A DNA stretch of 64,000 nt, taken from contig JASEVX010000006.1 in assembly GCA_031761405.1 (NCBI GenBank), positions 32,048,117 to 32,112,116 of the forward strand, given 5' to 3'. This DNA is from Serripes groenlandicus. Its lineage: Eukaryota; Mollusca; Bivalvia; Cardiida; Cardiidae. This document shows positions 1 to 12,928 of the stretch, piece by piece (the first letter of the stretch is position 1; each line of letters begins with the position of its first letter). The notes below the pieces were generated by a model. That model worked only from the letters and a program-made list of their open reading frames with translations, was not told the DNA's origin and ran no database searches. The position numbers and the translations under genes were made by a program.

Positions 1-336
1 AGACTTTTTGAAAGAAGGGTAACTGTCTATATCTTCAAAAAACAAATGTTGCTACAATCGTGAAATGTGCGAAAGTTTATCAAAAGGGTAAACATTACGT
101 CTGTGACATTTTTTCTCCTTTTGATATTGCGGATAATCCTAGTTTTTATCTGTTAATTTGAAAAACAAACACAAGACCTTGTGAATCGAATATCTGAAAG
201 GCTTCTTAATTCGCGAGTGATGTTTAATCCGGAATATCGGTACTACCAAACGGATTATAGTTGATCACAAATATAAACAAATTTGTTCACAGGTTCGTTA
301 AATAATTTTAATGCCATTATTCGGTGTTAAATGTCT

Positions 337-470
337 TCCCTTGCCTACAGGCAGACGCATTTCGACGCATCTGCAGCAGAAATTTTATGAAAACATTGTG
401 GTTAATGTAAGAAATTTCTTACTTAGGTTTATTAAGGAACAACTGCTATACGGTAAACGCAATTTTAAGG
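337..470. repeat. Family A MITE, partial copy
   Basis: CCCTTGCCTACAGGCAGACG start, CATCTGCAGCAG and GAAAACATTGTGG are recognisable; the right half is lost. Confidence 0.5.
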
Positions 471-569
471 GCCAACTTAATATGAGTAATTTTTTAAGAC
501 AATTGTAGCGCTCCTGTGCTAAAAGGTACACGTTGGCTTTAGTAAATAGTGAACCAGTTCAGTCTGTGA

Positions 570-797
570 ATCCGAACATACAACAAATCTGCAGCAGACG
601 ACTTTGAAAACATTGTGACAAAAAAAAATGAAAAATCTCCATAACAGATAGCTTAATTGTTAAATAAAGTTGAAAACATTGTGGCCAAAGGTGAAATTTC
701 TCATGATGAGCAATTTCACCTTTGGCCACAATGTTTTCAAAGGTCGTCTGCTGCTATTGCGTGAAAATACGTCTTTATATAGGCGGGAAAGGGTTAA
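570..797. mobile_element. Family A palindromic MITE
   Basis: Left part with AACAAATCTGCAGCAGACGA, then a central inverted repeat (GGCCAAAGGTGAAATT against AATTTCACCTTTGGCC), ending GGGAAAGGGTTAA. The central arms match almost perfectly. Confidence 0.85.
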
Positions 798-995
798 GAT
801 CTATATTACTGTTCAGTAAAATATTATAAGACGAAGTGGATGTATATGCAGATCTCAACCTACGCTGTTCAGAAATGCCAACGATTACCTTTTTTTTCCA
901 ATAGGCACTCCTTCTTCGTAAAAGCTGGTTCTTCTCTATTTCTGTAAATATGGTATCGTAACCACGATAACGTCACCGTAGATAAAGCCTGTGTT

Positions 996-1226
996 TAACT
1001 CTTTCCCCGCATGTAAGACGCATTTTGACGAAATAGCAGCAGACGACTTTTGAAAACAGTGTGGCCAAAGGATAAATTGCTCATGATGAGCAATTTATCC
1101 TTTGGCCGCAATGATTTCAACTTTATTTAACAGTTAAGCTATCTTTACGGAGATTTTTTTTCAGGTTTTTGTCACTATGTTTTCAAAGTCGTCTGCTGCA
1201 GATTTGTTGTATGTGGGAAACGATTA
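996..1226. mobile_element. Family A palindromic MITE
   Basis: Runs from TAACTCTTTCCCCGCATG to GTATGTGGGAAACGATTA. The central arms GGCCAAAGGATAAATTGCTC and its complement surround ATGA. Confidence 0.85.
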
Positions 1227-1231
1227 AATAT

Positions 1232-1408
1232 TCCCATTTACAACATATCTGCTGAATGACTTTGTACATATTAAGGCAAAAATATAAAAACTCTCTATAT
1301 GTGAAAGTATGATTATTGAATAGGATGGAAAACATTGAAAATTAATAGCAATTTCTCCTCTCGCCACAGTGTTTTCAAAGGTCCTCGTCTGTATGTGGTA
1401 AAGGGTGA
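1232..1408. repeat. Family A MITE, diverged copy
   Basis: TACAACATATCTGCTG start, GCAATTTCTCCTCTCGCCAC middle, TGTATGTGGTAAAGGGTG end. It begins 6 bp after the previous copy, so two elements sit side by side. Confidence 0.65.
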
Positions 1409-1636
1409 AAGTTTTTACCATATGTCCACGAAGACAAAAAAAAAGGTCGAGCTCCTTATTTAGACAGACGTAGCTTCCTAATTTAGTACAGCGTTATCAC
1501 GACATCGCTACCGCACCCGGCATTTTCCCAAAAACTTCACTGACAATTTTGTATAGAGTGGCATAAGCAGCCGGAAAATAAACGAAATAAAGCCCTTTAT
1601 CTTTATTGTGGATGGATGCTCGTATATAATCTGTCC

Positions 1637-1850
1637 TTAGCCCTTTCCCACATACAGACGCTTTCTGACGCCTCTGCAGCAGACGACTATTGAAAACAAT
1701 GTGACAAATGGGGAAATCATTTAATAAAAAGAGAGCAATGTCTCCTTTTGCCACAATGTTTTCAACTCTGTTCAGTGGTTATGCCTTCATTTATAGATAA
1801 ATCCTAAACTTTTGTTTCGATGTTTTCAATGTTTTGGTATAGAAAGTTCA
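1637..1850. mobile_element. Family A MITE, right end eroded
   Basis: TAGCCCTTTCCCACATACAG, then GACGCCTCTGCAGCAGACGA. The middle TCTCCTTTTGCCACAATG is clear; the right terminus no longer is. Confidence 0.75.
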
Positions 1851-2274
1851 GTTATACACTCGTGGAAATGATAATGATTTTGAATAATAATGCAATAAGG
1901 TGTGCAAAAGTCAGTTCCAAGTGCTTTCAAAAGGAACTATTTCAGTATAGACAGTAGTCTCTGTAGGTCTTGATAAGAGGCTGATCTGGATCTACACTGT
2001 TCACTCAAGTCAATTTGTACTATATGCACATGGACGAGCCCATATCAGGTTAGCGGCATATAAAGGCATACGAATAAATAACTGTAAGGGTTTTCATCAC
2101 GTAATTTGTATCTGTGACAGTGATTTGAGTGACGTATGCTGTGACAGATAGTTAGACAGGCGAGTTCTTTCGGAAGATCGTTTGCAAGAGATAGATATAT
2201 GCATATTTAATGTATAACACATACACATTTATATATCGGTGTTACAGACGATAATGTGATTATATTAATTTCAC

Positions 2275-2296
2275 GCCCCCCCCCCCCCCCCCCCCT
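2275..2296. repeat. C homopolymer
   Basis: About twenty C residues next to a truncated family C element; its length is likely unreliable in assembly. Confidence 0.9.
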
Positions 2297-2391
2297 CCGT
2301 TTGTCCGGGTAAGCCTGCGCGGCATGCTCAGGCTGATCTGGATCGACACTTTACGCAGAGTCTACAATGTTGGTTTTCTCGCGGAACGGCG
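2297..2391. repeat. Family C fold-back element, right part
   Basis: CGGGTAAGCCTGCGCGGCAT, GATCGACACTTTACGCAGAG and GGTTTTCTCGCGGAACGG. Confidence 0.8.
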
Positions 2392-3048
2392 ATCGGATTG
2401 TGCGTATGTACAGTTTGATCTAGAACTTACTTGGTCGAAATTAACCGTTATTACGTGTTATATTCCAGAAGGCATTACGAAATGCTTTGTGGCCATGAGC
2501 CTTCAACACAAACTCCTAAAGATTTTAGAACATGCAAAACGCCCCTCTGGACTATAGTACAGTAGATATATCATCAGACAATAACCAGAAAATGAGTCGC
2601 GACTTACAAGCTTGCATGTCAAAGTTTGTATATTGGACTGTTTCGAATGACTTGACGTATATATGCAACATTTATTGTCTCTTCACGTCAGATAATATCC
2701 AATATTGTAGACCTAATCAAATTGATTTGATCAAACCAGCGATACATAAGAACATTAATATAATCAACATAATTATGTTTGTTTTGATGCTTAGTTTCTT
2801 CTTTGCATCTCATGTAATGCTTCAATAGAGTTGTACCGGTACATACGTTATTATTCGTGTTATAGTGTTTAAAACCAATCATTGGGGATTTGACAACCAG
2901 CGAATACATAGACCTGTCCTCGTCTATGTGCATCCCGATCTTGGTCTATCGTATTCGACATTTTTTCAGACAGCCTCTCGTTAATGATTTAAAAAAATAA
3001 TAATATGCGTATACAATGTGATCTTTAATAACTGTAAAATACCCCGAA

Positions 3049-3125
3049 TTAGCTCGTCGATTTCCGTACGAGGTCGTTATACCGTGAACAATACCGACCT
3101 TTAACGACCTCGTTCGGAATTGGCC
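3049..3125. repeat. Imperfect inverted repeat
   Basis: CGTACGAGGTCGTTATACCG and ACCTTTAACGACCTCGTTCG are rough complements, flanked by CCGAATTAGC and GGAATTGGCC. Possibly a worn MITE. Confidence 0.6.
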
Positions 3126-4103
3126 GAGAACATTAGGGATGTTATACCTTAATTCTAAACCGCGCTAAAGCATGCATATTTGTACATATATCAATGGACT
3201 TAAGGACATTTACATGCATTAGTGGCATGTCGTTAAAAACTTTATGATGATTGTTCACATTATGTATATATGTGTTCTGCATAATGGGTCTATAACTTCA
3301 TACATATGTAATTGAGCGTGTAGTTCAATATATATTGTTTTCAAAGTATACACATGAGACAGTGTAGACACAGAGCAGCGTGCGCGTTCGCAAAGTGGTC
3401 ACAAAAACAGAATAATAATTGAGTCTTTTTGCACAATGCTTTCAACTCTATTTAATATACAATAATCTTTAATAATCTTTATAATTTAAAAATTATGTTT
3501 GCATGGTACGTCTGCCGGAACTTATTTCTCATACAACGAATGAATTCGCACATAAAAACCATTATGGTTCTGTTTATTGTTAATTAATGCATTTCATCTA
3601 AATATCAAACCAATAGCCACTTTCATTAAGTCAGGGCATAGAAAAATATTACCAGACTGCTGTGAACCACGTAGTCAGATTGGCATGTGTATTCACGCAG
3701 TGTAATCTTTGTCCTAACTGTCTACCCAGGACGAGTTCATTTATTAGCTGGACACAAAACGACTTTAATACTTAAACATGTCATGCTTAATTGATTCTGC
3801 ACAGAGCCCATGCTATTTTAGTCCGGATCGCAAATGCCACATGCAGCAAAACGTCCGCGTGTCAAACCGTTCAGTAATTACAGAGTAGCCTCGTTTGTAC
3901 ACGCTTTAACCGCTGCTTGAAGGTCACGGCGAACAATGTGAGTTTGTAAGAAAGTGATTTGCCGACGTGATCCGTGAAGTGTCTTTACGTTCTAGTAAAG
4001 GTCATCTTAATTAAATGTTAAAATGCTGTATTATGTTCCCGTTACAATGGGGATTGTATTCATTATGAGATTACACACATTGACATTTAGATTCGGAGAC
4101 TGG

Positions 4104-4455
4104 CAGGGGCGTAGCTTTGCAATAATCAATGTGTAGGCCGTCTCGTGAGTAAATCATCATTGTGGACTCTGCGTAAAGTATCGACCCGGATCAGCCTAAG
4201 CATGCCACACAGGCCTACCCAGATGGACACTTTTCGTCTCCTGTGAATTTTCTGTTTCAGGAATCACTACTCTATACATCTATCCCTCTAAGACGGAATG
4301 TGTCGGCCGGATCAGTCTGCGCGGACGGCGCAGGCTGATCCGGTCGATACATTACGCAGATGTCTATCGCCGCAGCTGTATTTCTGGGGGCATTTTGAGA
4401 GAAAATGTGTAGGCACGTGCCTACAGTACCTAAAGGGAGCTACGCCCCTGACTGG
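4104..4455. mobile_element. Composite: family C copy inside an element with GGGGCGTAGCT ends
   Basis: Outer inverted ends are CAGGGGCGTAGCT (left) and AGCTACGCCCCTG (right). Inside are a family C body and GTAGGCACGTGCCTAC. A related composite lies at 42788-42970. Confidence 0.7.
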
Positions 4456-4562
4456 TGTATTCTGTATGAACTACGTCAGGAGGGTAAGGGGTCTTGTTGC
4501 GCACAGTGACTACGCACCGGACCACAGCATCACTCGAGTTTGTTTTTTCTATCCGTCCACAC

Positions 4563-4764
4563 TAATCCTTTCCCACATACATACATACACAATTCAACAG
4601 ACTAATTTTGAAAACATTGTGGCAAAAGAAGAAGTTGCTGAAGATGAGCAATTTCTCCGTTTGTAGTAACGTTTTTCAACTCTATTCTATAATTCTGTTT
4701 TCATACAAAAAGATTGTTTCCGAAGTCGTCTGCTGCAGATTCCGTGTATGTGGGAACCCGGTTT
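4563..4764. mobile_element. Family A MITE
   Basis: AATCCTTTCCCACATACATA start, TTGTGGCAAAAGAAGAAG centre, GTCGTCTGCTGCAGATTCC and GTATGTGGGAACCCGG end. Confidence 0.75.
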
Positions 4765-5447
4765 AGAAAGAGTATTAGTATATATAACTTCTGAATTTTT
4801 TTTTTATTTTTTTTTATATCAGTCGACATTCTAAGGTTGTAAAGTGTATCTCGATTTAAATCAGTTTATATCATTCTCATGTTAAATTCATGTTTATATC
4901 ACTCTCATGCTGAATTCATGTTTAATTCAATCATCCTATAAATTCCAAATAAATCATGTTTGTTTGTATTTTCCTGTCATGTATATTGTATGTATATGTA
5001 TGTTTTTTAGACAATGTACTTTGTATACGTCAACAATAAAATGTTCTGTCTGTCTGTCTGATTTAAATCAGACTACACCAAATCAAGGTTTTTATGACAA
5101 TATCCTAAAACCTTCAGCAAGCTTGAGTGTGTTTACCGTTTTTCTGATAAATTTAAAAACGTTGTTGGAAAAGGAGAACTTCCTCGTTTTCAAAAACTAG
5201 ACCACCTTAAAAGAATATCATATTAGTTAACGTTTAATGGCAACCAGGGAATATCCCAATAAGACATCAAGACGTCACAGGTTTACCTGTTTCTTTGTTA
5301 AGAGGCCATGTCTCTGTCGTTTGCTGGAAAATGAAATTAATGCCCAATCATTTACTGGTGAAATAATAAACCAATCAGAACAAATTGGATTACCGAGTTT
5401 TCCTTGATTTACTGACGGACAGTCCTCCTTCCGAAGCCAGGTTTATA

Positions 5448-5560
5448 TAACCCTTTCCCACATACAACAAATATGCATCAGACGACTTTGAAAACATCTT
5501 GGCAAAAATATGAAAGCATTGTGGCAAAATGAGAAATTGAAAAGGTTAACTAGTTTCTCG
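5448..5560. repeat. Family A MITE, left half
   Basis: ATAACCCTTTCCCACATAC, GCATCAGACGACTTTGAAAA, GCATTGTGGCAAAATGAG; no right half is found before 5700. Confidence 0.7.
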
Positions 5561-6843
5561 ACATATTTTACTTAAAAGTATCTTTTACGACGACATATGA
5601 CAAGATATGACGATAGGTGTCGCTATCACACCGCCTTGATGATTTACAAGACCGTTCACAATTTGGCACCAATATACATGAATGACATTTTAATATTTTC
5701 GTAAAATAATTATCACACTCTACGCTCACAATCCAAAAACAATTTAGCATTGGCCTACAAACCTAGAACAAATTACATGTTAAATTCATTTAGATATTTT
5801 GGTTTTAAAGTCTGGAATAGCATTCCATCACATATAAAGCACTCAACGTCTATTGTATCATTCAACCGAAATTATAAGAAATACCTTCTGGAAAAGGTTC
5901 CATACTAACACTATCTTGATTACTTGCCGATATTATGTTAAGAATTGTGTTTGGAGTAGTTGGAGTGTCTGTCTTCACATGATTGAAAATTAATCATATT
6001 TGTACTTCATGCCATAATTTTTCATTAAAATTTGCATGTTGTTAAATGTAATGTTGTGTGTGTTATATTATTGAAGGCCATATGAAAATAAGATATGTAT
6101 AGCCATTGTTAAATTGTCTGTTTCTGTGTCTTAGATGTTACCTTCAAAAAATAAAGATATAATTATTAAACTTATTAAATTTTAACCAAGTTATCCGTTT
6201 CTTGATGTCCTGTAAATACTGAGAGAAAGTGAAAAGTCGGCGAATGAAGGAGGGGGTAGTATAGAAATTATGGAATGGCAATCATAAATGTAAATAATCA
6301 TGCTGGGATAATTATGCGGTATTCTGTGACCCTTTCAGATATTCTCGATGTATTAGCCTCTCTACCCATAGACGTATCAGTTTATTATTGGTTCCCTTAA
6401 TAGAAAATCTTAGATCCAGTTACATTTTACCTTTTGATATTTTCCTGTAATGTCAATGTACGAGAGGGCAGTGTTTCATTAGGATACCCTCGGTCTAATT
6501 ATAAAACAGTCATACTTATATTTTCAATCCTTGCGGACGACATCATGCAGAAGACCTTATAAAACTATGAAGGCGATGAGGAAATGTATACATTGCAGTA
6601 AACAAGTTATCCCACCCCTCTGTTTCAATAATGTTTCCAATTTTGTATCATGCTTGTATATGTTCAGATGTTACATCTCCAATATCAGGTTAACTAAATG
6701 TACATACATTTTATTTTTAGATCAGAATGACTCTTAAGTGTAAAACGGTTAAAACGTTTTTAATTTGATTCTAAAAGTGGTATAATTTTCTAAAATAATT
6801 TGCATATACATATGTATACATATATACACTTCTTTACTTTCAG

Positions 6844-7069
6844 TTGGACCGCTTCCTTGTGTCCAAAGGGATACACCCGGACCACGGAGGGAAGTCGTTT
6901 CATCTCACAATAGACGGACCGAACCACATACGGCAGGTTCTTCACCCGGAGACTGCCAACAAAAACATTACACTGCCCTCCTATTTCTCCCCATACTACG
7001 ATATGAGGAAGGAGTTCAGGAAATTTTACAAGGCGGAAAATATAGTGAATATCAAGTCAATGTTGGATT
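6844..7069 (+). CDS. ESRP coding exon (first visible): RNase H-like N-terminal domain
   Basis: This exon encodes window residues 1-75 plus one base of codon 76. It belongs to an epithelial splicing regulatory protein (ESRP/fusilli), a nuclear RNA-binding regulator of alternative splicing. The stretch HIRQVLHPETANKNITLP followed by YYDMRKEFRKFY matches the vertebrate LHVRQILHPEASKKNVLLP and FFDLRKEFKK region, in the N-terminal domain of the ribonuclease H-like fold. The acceptor is TTACTTTCAG, ending at 6843, and the exon starts in phase 0. The end was chosen at GATT/GTATCC because the next exon then gives MLDY-LGLQ, parallel to human MTEY-LNFE. The donor is weaker than all others in the gene, and read-through stays open to 7218, running into a family C repeat. 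The N-terminus is missing from the window. Confidence 0.9.
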
Positions 7070-7115
7070 GTATCCTTTTTTTCTATGGAAACGGTGGAGA
7101 TAAAAGAAAAGTGAA

Positions 7116-7333
7116 ATCTGCGGCGATAGACATCTGCGTAATGTATCGACCAGATCAGCCTGCGCTGTCCCCGCAGACTGATCCGGCCAACACATTCCGT
7201 CTAAGGGGGGATAGATAGAGTAGTGATTCCTGAAACAGAAAATCCACAGGAGGCGAAAAGTGTCTATCCGGGTACGCCTGTGTGGGCATGCTTAGGCTGA
7301 TCCGGGTCGATACTTTACGCAGAGTCCACAATG
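7116..7333. mobile_element. Family C element, truncated, 46 bp after ESRP exon 1
   Basis: Starts at CTGCGGCGATAGACATCTGC and ends GCAGAGTCCACAATGG. The internal arms CAGCCTGCGCTGTCC and GCAGACTGATCCGG form a hairpin. Confidence 0.85.
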
Positions 7334-7462
7334 GAAAGGGTGGAGAGAGAGAGAAGAATAGTGAAATGAAATGGTGTAAGGCTGTACTGGTGTTTTTTAG
7401 TTAAGAGTTGGAGTACTGCCTTCCATTGTAATCGGGATGATTGGGGTAAGTATGTGCACGTT

Positions 7463-7787
7463 AACCCTTTAACCCACATTTATAACGCACCTACAGCAGA
7501 CGACTTTGAAAACAACTGAGGTCAACTTTATGTCCAAAAAAATAGAAAATCTCTATAATTGAATGGATAATCTATGACAATTCTGCAGCAGATGACTTGG
7601 AACATATTTTGTTAAAAAATAGAAAATCTCTATATTTGAATGGATAACCTATGACTAAAAGTGGGAAACATTGTGGCAAAAGGAGAAATTGCTCGTTTTG
7701 AGCAATTTCTTCTTTTGTCACTATTTTTAAATGTCGTCTGCTGCAGAAGCGCCAGAAAGTGTCTGTATATGGGAAAGGGTTAAATTG
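7463..7787. mobile_element. Family A MITE, extended copy
   Basis: TTAACCCTTTAACCCACATT at the left, GTATATGGGAAAGGGTTAA at the right. The left arm contains an internal duplication (two CAGCAGACGACTT or GCAGATGACTT blocks with AGAAAATCTCTATA), making it longer than the typical 215-230 bp. Confidence 0.8.
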
Positions 7788-8104
7788 GAGGTAGTCCTTC
7801 TAAGAACGGTCCACTTCCTATAGATTGTCCAACTAGATGTCAGTGAAGGCCATACGTCAGTTGATGTGCAATCCATGTCTAAAACCGTTCAAGCAAACAT
7901 GTTACTTTAGTTGGCATAATCGCATGGACTATGTTACTATTAGTATGGTTGAACGTAAAATTAACCTTTCGACAGTTAGATCCGATTGTGTGCAAACAAT
8001 ATAGAGCAAGATCAGTCGGCTCATTCGCACCGTCTAACCAGGCTCTGTACTGTTGGATGATCAGCCCAACACTTTTATCTTGATATTACTGGAATGTGCC
8101 ATGA

Positions 8105-8190
8105 ACTCTTCCAACCTCTTGACCAATTTCTCGTTTTTGCCAACAATGTTTTCAAAAGTCGTATGGACTTATATAAGGGTTAATGCGATG
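8105..8190. repeat. Family A MITE, right part only
   Basis: GACCAATTTCTCGTTTTTGC, CAACAATGTTTTCAAAAGTC and TATATAAGGGTTAA. Confidence 0.6.
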
Positions 8191-9524
8191 TTCGGTCAGA
8201 AATTGTTGACCTCTTTAGGCGCTTGTTTTGATAATAACTTAAACTTAATAATATGTTGGTACATGTACTGTTTTGGTTTTGGTCTTCAGTGAAAGTATAG
8301 TGTATGACTCACATAGTGTCCAACTGGACAAAGGGAATTTAAATAATAATAATACTAATAATAAAAATAACTTCTTTACAAAATTTCTCGTCATTAGTCA
8401 CCTCAACGCGTTTTGTTGTATCGATATATCTCTGGGATAAAGAGGTAATTGTTGACTTCGTTCTTTGATGGCTATCAACATTGTCATCTATTCTATGCTA
8501 ACTATTGTCTACATGTTGGAATAATTCCTGAAGTATTTCAACAATTTCACTTGCCGTTTTACAAAGTATGTGACGGCATTAGACGCACACTAAGATAGTA
8601 GAGGTAATTTATAGAGAACACAATGGTAATATAGACAAAGGGGCCATAGTTGTGTCAGCGCAAATGACAGGGCTTATTTGTATTATATATGATGAGTTGC
8701 AGCAGACATGGTGTGGTCTTATTGCAGATGCGAACAGTGAAGGCTCTGATACGCACAGCCTCATCATGGCCTACACTGTCCTTTAAGCTGTTGACGATGC
8801 AGAAAATCACGCATTCATTACATTAAAGCAGTTTGCCCAAATGACAATTGTAGCATACTCGTGTCTAATGGTATATACTGGGTATATAACTCATTTTATA
8901 CATATCACAATAATCTTCTCTTTTTAATTTGCATTAACCTTATCTCTCCGAATGAGTGTCTACGATTATAGTTTATTATAGCAGAATCTCGTTATCTGCT
9001 GAAATCAGCGTGTTTTGTTGTGCTAAGTTAAAATAAATGGTAAAGTTTATAACAGACACATACTTTACGTAGCAACGCAAACTTTGGTAATCATGCATTG
9101 GTGACTAAGTGAAACAGAAGATTAAATTCACGGTATGAACAAAGAATATGAAATTCTTTGTTCTTTTAAAGGAAACTAATCATGTGTCTTCAACAATGCC
9201 TGACAGTAAAAAGATAGCCTTAACTAACTTACTGACAAATATAAACAAAACTACAATGACACAACGCTATACAAGTATAACCAAAAATAAACGGGAGGAA
9301 ATTAACCCAAGTGAAGATCATTATCGTGTGAACATAATCGGTGTTACATTGTGTTTGGTCAATGAATCACGAAAGAGAGTTGCGTGTGAGAGAAAATAGG
9401 TATACAATTATCAACAACCACTGTGCACCATTTGTCCATGGCCGCATTCTTCAGTAACCTTCTGTCTTCCACTGCATTCTGTTATACACAAATCGTTTTA
9501 TTTATCGTTTGTTCTGGTTAACTT

Positions 9525-9745
9525 GCAAAAAAACACAACATTGATATACGCTGTAGGATAACCAACCTTATGGTTGTTGTGACAAATGTAGATTACAATC
9601 TGTCTATGTATTCATGCAATGTAATTCAAGTTTACTAACTTGCAAAATATAGCAAAATTGATCAACGCTGCAGGATAACTAACCCTGTGGTGTTTGTGAC
9701 AAATGTTGATTACAATCTAACTATTTATCCATGCGATGTATTCCA
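9525..9745. repeat. Direct duplication, about 108-bp period
   Basis: AACTTGCAAAAAAACACAAC and GGATAACCAACCTTATGG recur as AACTTGCAAAATATAGCAAA and GGATAACTAACCCTGTGG, followed each time by GTGACAAATGT and GATTACAATCT. Confidence 0.85.
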
Positions 9746-10034
9746 TGTTAACTACAATGTTAAGATATTGTAAGCAAGTTTGTGGTTCATTTGTGTACAT
9801 AAACGGATCGCAGATGCACTAAGGTTTGTTTTCCTTGAAGACAACGCTTATAATTGTTGTCAAATGTCTTTCAATACCGTTCAAATAATGTTTTTAAATT
9901 TCTTGTATATTTCATACATATATGATACAACAGAACATACATATCGCGCTCTAGTGTACTTGTTGCTTTTTCTGCACCCTATGCACCTTATTTGAAGCGG
10001 TCTTTCAAGGTCATGATGAGCTTCTTAGGGGTAA

Positions 10035-10195
10035 TGCTTCTAAGATATAACTATGCTAAGATATAAATATTCTAGGATATAAGTATTCTAAGTTATAAGT
10101 ATTCTAAGTTATAATTTTTCTAAGTTATAATTTTTCTAATTTTTCTAAGTTATAATTTTTCTAAGTTATACTTTTTCTAAGTTATAAGTATTTTA
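10035..10195. repeat. AT-rich tandem repeat, 16-bp-type unit
   Basis: Variants of TTCTAAGTTATAAGTA or TTCTAAGTTATAATTT repeated about ten times. Confidence 0.9.
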
Positions 10196-11410
10196 ATTTC
10201 ATTAGATCAGTGAAGCATACTGTAAAGTGAGTTCCGAACGGATAGCTCAAATCAGCAATTATCATTATTTGAGCAGTAGTAGTTTTGGTTATAAAATACA
10301 GTAGATCTGAACAGCTTCAGAAGCGCATTGCGACATAATTGCTGGATGATAAACAATGACAAACACATTTTTATGTAACTGACTTCCAATACTTTCCCCC
10401 GGCGTTCACTTTTATCATGACTCTCCCTTTCTTTTCACGCTTCTGTTTGTCTTTTGTTCTTCTTTGACGACTTATTCTAATGTCAGCATTTTTTTAAAAA
10501 AGAACTAAACAATTGATATTTGCAAACCATTCAGGGGTATATTGATCAACAAGTGATAGTGGAAAACTGAACTCGTACTTGGCGAATAAAAGCCTATTCG
10601 ACCCTAACCCCAGGTATAACAACTTCAACGGTTTTTATAAAACACCAAGTTAGTCATGCTTGACCCTTTCAATGTTGAAGTTTTAAAATGGACTTGTCCA
10701 GCTTGGCATTTGGAAGACTTCATATGCGATTCAGCATTAAAAGGGAGTTAAATAAAACCCACAAGGACAAGTAAATACAGTACGGTAAAACAGTATTACG
10801 TTACAAAAGCCTATGGGAAACTTTTAAGCTGCGATTTCACGTTTCGTGGACTTGATTGATTACCTACCAATGTCAACATGAAATGCCGATTTGTCCATGT
10901 CCATTGAAATTCGTCAAAACTCTATCAATTTATTGATACCTAATAAACCTTGTGTGAAATTAGATTAATGTACGACCCTTTACTTGCAGCATTATTCAAC
11001 ATACATGTGAATTAGTGTTCAAGTCATCCTTTATTAACAAGTACATCCTCAGCTGTTCTTGATTGTACAGTAAGAGCTGCCTGTATGTTGTTTCCGACTA
11101 AGCGGTATTTGTTTCAGTAAAGCGCTACCGAAATAAATTCAATTGGTTTCGCCTAGATTTCCTAGTTTTGCTGGAGGAATTGATACATTTATAAGTGTCA
11201 AGTAAAAAAGGCTAAAGGTTTTAAGCGTAGGGTGTCCCACGTTCGAATGGCGATATACAAAGATGTTTTTAAAAGGGCTAAACCACTGTTTATTCAGCTA
11301 GGGATTAAGTAAGAAGAAAACATTTAAACGGAAGGAAAAGATGAGATAATTAATCTTCGACCAAAAGGAAGGATTAAGTTGTTTCCATTAACTTCTTCCC
11401 AATCGAAACA

Positions 11411-11680
11411 ACCGCCTTGGTGGTGTAGTCGTAGAGCGTCCACATCGAGTGCAGAAGGTCGCGGTCTCGATCCTCGGCCGGGACATACTAAATACAATTA
11501 AACTAGAAGTAATGACTCCCTTTCTTGGCGCTCAGGGATGCGGGGTTTGTATTATTACGACTGACTGGCTGGTGTCGGGATAAACGACACAAGTAGTACT
11601 GGTCACTTACCCAGGAAATGCCGTGGTATAACCGAAATATTGTTTAAAGCGACATAAAACATCAATAAATCAAACACGTC
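11411..11680 (+). mobile_element. Family D tRNA-derived SINE, full length
   Basis: A tRNA-like head (GGTGGTGTAGTCGTAGAGCG A box; GGTCTCGATCCTCGGCC B box) is followed by the body GACTGACTGGCTGGTGTCGG. It ends CATCAATAAATCAAAC. Confidence 0.85.
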
Positions 11681-12339
11681 GAGTTCTTGTTATATTCACA
11701 AGTGGTGGTATTTAACCGCATGTACCTATACTTACACACATACGGCAAAACCTAGCTTATGGCGTGAGCGACTAATACATATCCTCACATTCTATTATGG
11801 AACTGCACTACATACCAATTACTTCAAGACACTTTTAACAGTCAGTTTGGATCAGAAAGCATAGCTATGAAAGTGGATCTTCATCAGCACCTGTCAAAAA
11901 TCCACCCAAGATTTATTTACTTGGTGCAGAGCTCGTTGGCATTCGTGGCTTATTTCGTCCCTTGAATGTCCGTAACGTACACTTAAACAAGTTATGTGTA
12001 TGTAATTTGTCCGAGACACGATAACATGTCGATGGAATGTGTCCGGTACAAACACTTTAACATGTATGTAATGTGTTCAGTTTAACACATATATTCACCG
12101 CATGAAAGCCATGTTTTGTGTATTACCATAATATCATAGCTAAAGGATAGGCCAATATCACACTTCAAGTTCAATATTGGCATTGTTTTCTAATGTTTAT
12201 ATAACAATAATAATATTAACCATATTTCTATAATTCATTTTCAGAAGTACGGTTACTTTGACACACATATAGGTTAATTGAATTATCTTAAAGAATTTAA
12301 GAAATTTTCTTTAAATAGCTTTGCCAGCATGTTTCTGTT

Positions 12340-12565
12340 CAACTATTTCCGACGTTTAGACGCATTTTGACTCATTAGTAGCAGACCAATTTGTGTTAAC
12401 ATTGTGGCTATAGGAGATATTGCTCATAATGAACAATTTCTACTTTTGCCCCAATGAATTTAACTCGTTTCAATGATCAAACTTTCCCTTTAAGAGATTT
12501 TCCATTATACCGCATAGATGCTTTCAAAGTCGTCTACTGCTGATAAGTTGCATGTTGGCAAGTGA
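12340..12565. repeat. Family A MITE, diverged copy
   Basis: CAACTATTTCCGACGTTTAG start, CATTGTGGCTATAGGAGATA and GAACAATTTCTACTTTTGCC arms, CAAAGTCGTCTACTGC near the end. Confidence 0.7.
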
Positions 12566-12928
12566 ATATAAAACGTCTAGAACATTTAAGTGTGATTTGA
12601 ACATTGATGCAATATGTAAATAGAAACAATATGGAAACAAAATGGAAATATTCAAAAGCAATTTTTTATGATTCATAAAACTGTTTGCATCGAACTCTAT
12701 ATACCGTCATATTTCATCTACACCAGTGAACTTTCCATCAGTGTAAATATGTAATGTACGAGAAAAACCAACACATTAAAACATTGCCCCAAGCACAACA
12801 GTAATTAAATACAGCGATCTGGTGAATGTAACCTAGGGGGTGAATACGCTTATATATATATTATATACATGTTTATGTGTGTATGTCGAAATGAAATTTG
12901 AAACTGGATGAATAAGTTTTTTATTTAA

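Larger units (their letters stand above)
1..6843. other. Non-coding region upstream of the first visible ESRP exon
   Basis: The exon at 6844 begins after a splice acceptor, so at least the right part of this stretch is an ESRP intron. I looked for a preceding exon encoding the start of the ESRP N-terminal domain on the plus strand and saw none. The stretch holds several family A and C elements, a C homopolymer, an inverted repeat near 3049-3125, and otherwise AT-rich sequence without a convincing coding signal. Confidence 0.6.

Noticed and set aside
2688..2933. Minus-strand frame containing CKEETK, similar to the ESRP N-terminal motif
   Set aside because: Wrong strand relative to the ESRP exons, no splice sites, and the rest of the frame does not resemble ESRP.
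4298..4666. 122-codon open frame, plus strand
   Set aside because: It runs through family C, the GGGGCGTAGCT element and a family A copy; similar frames recur in every C copy.
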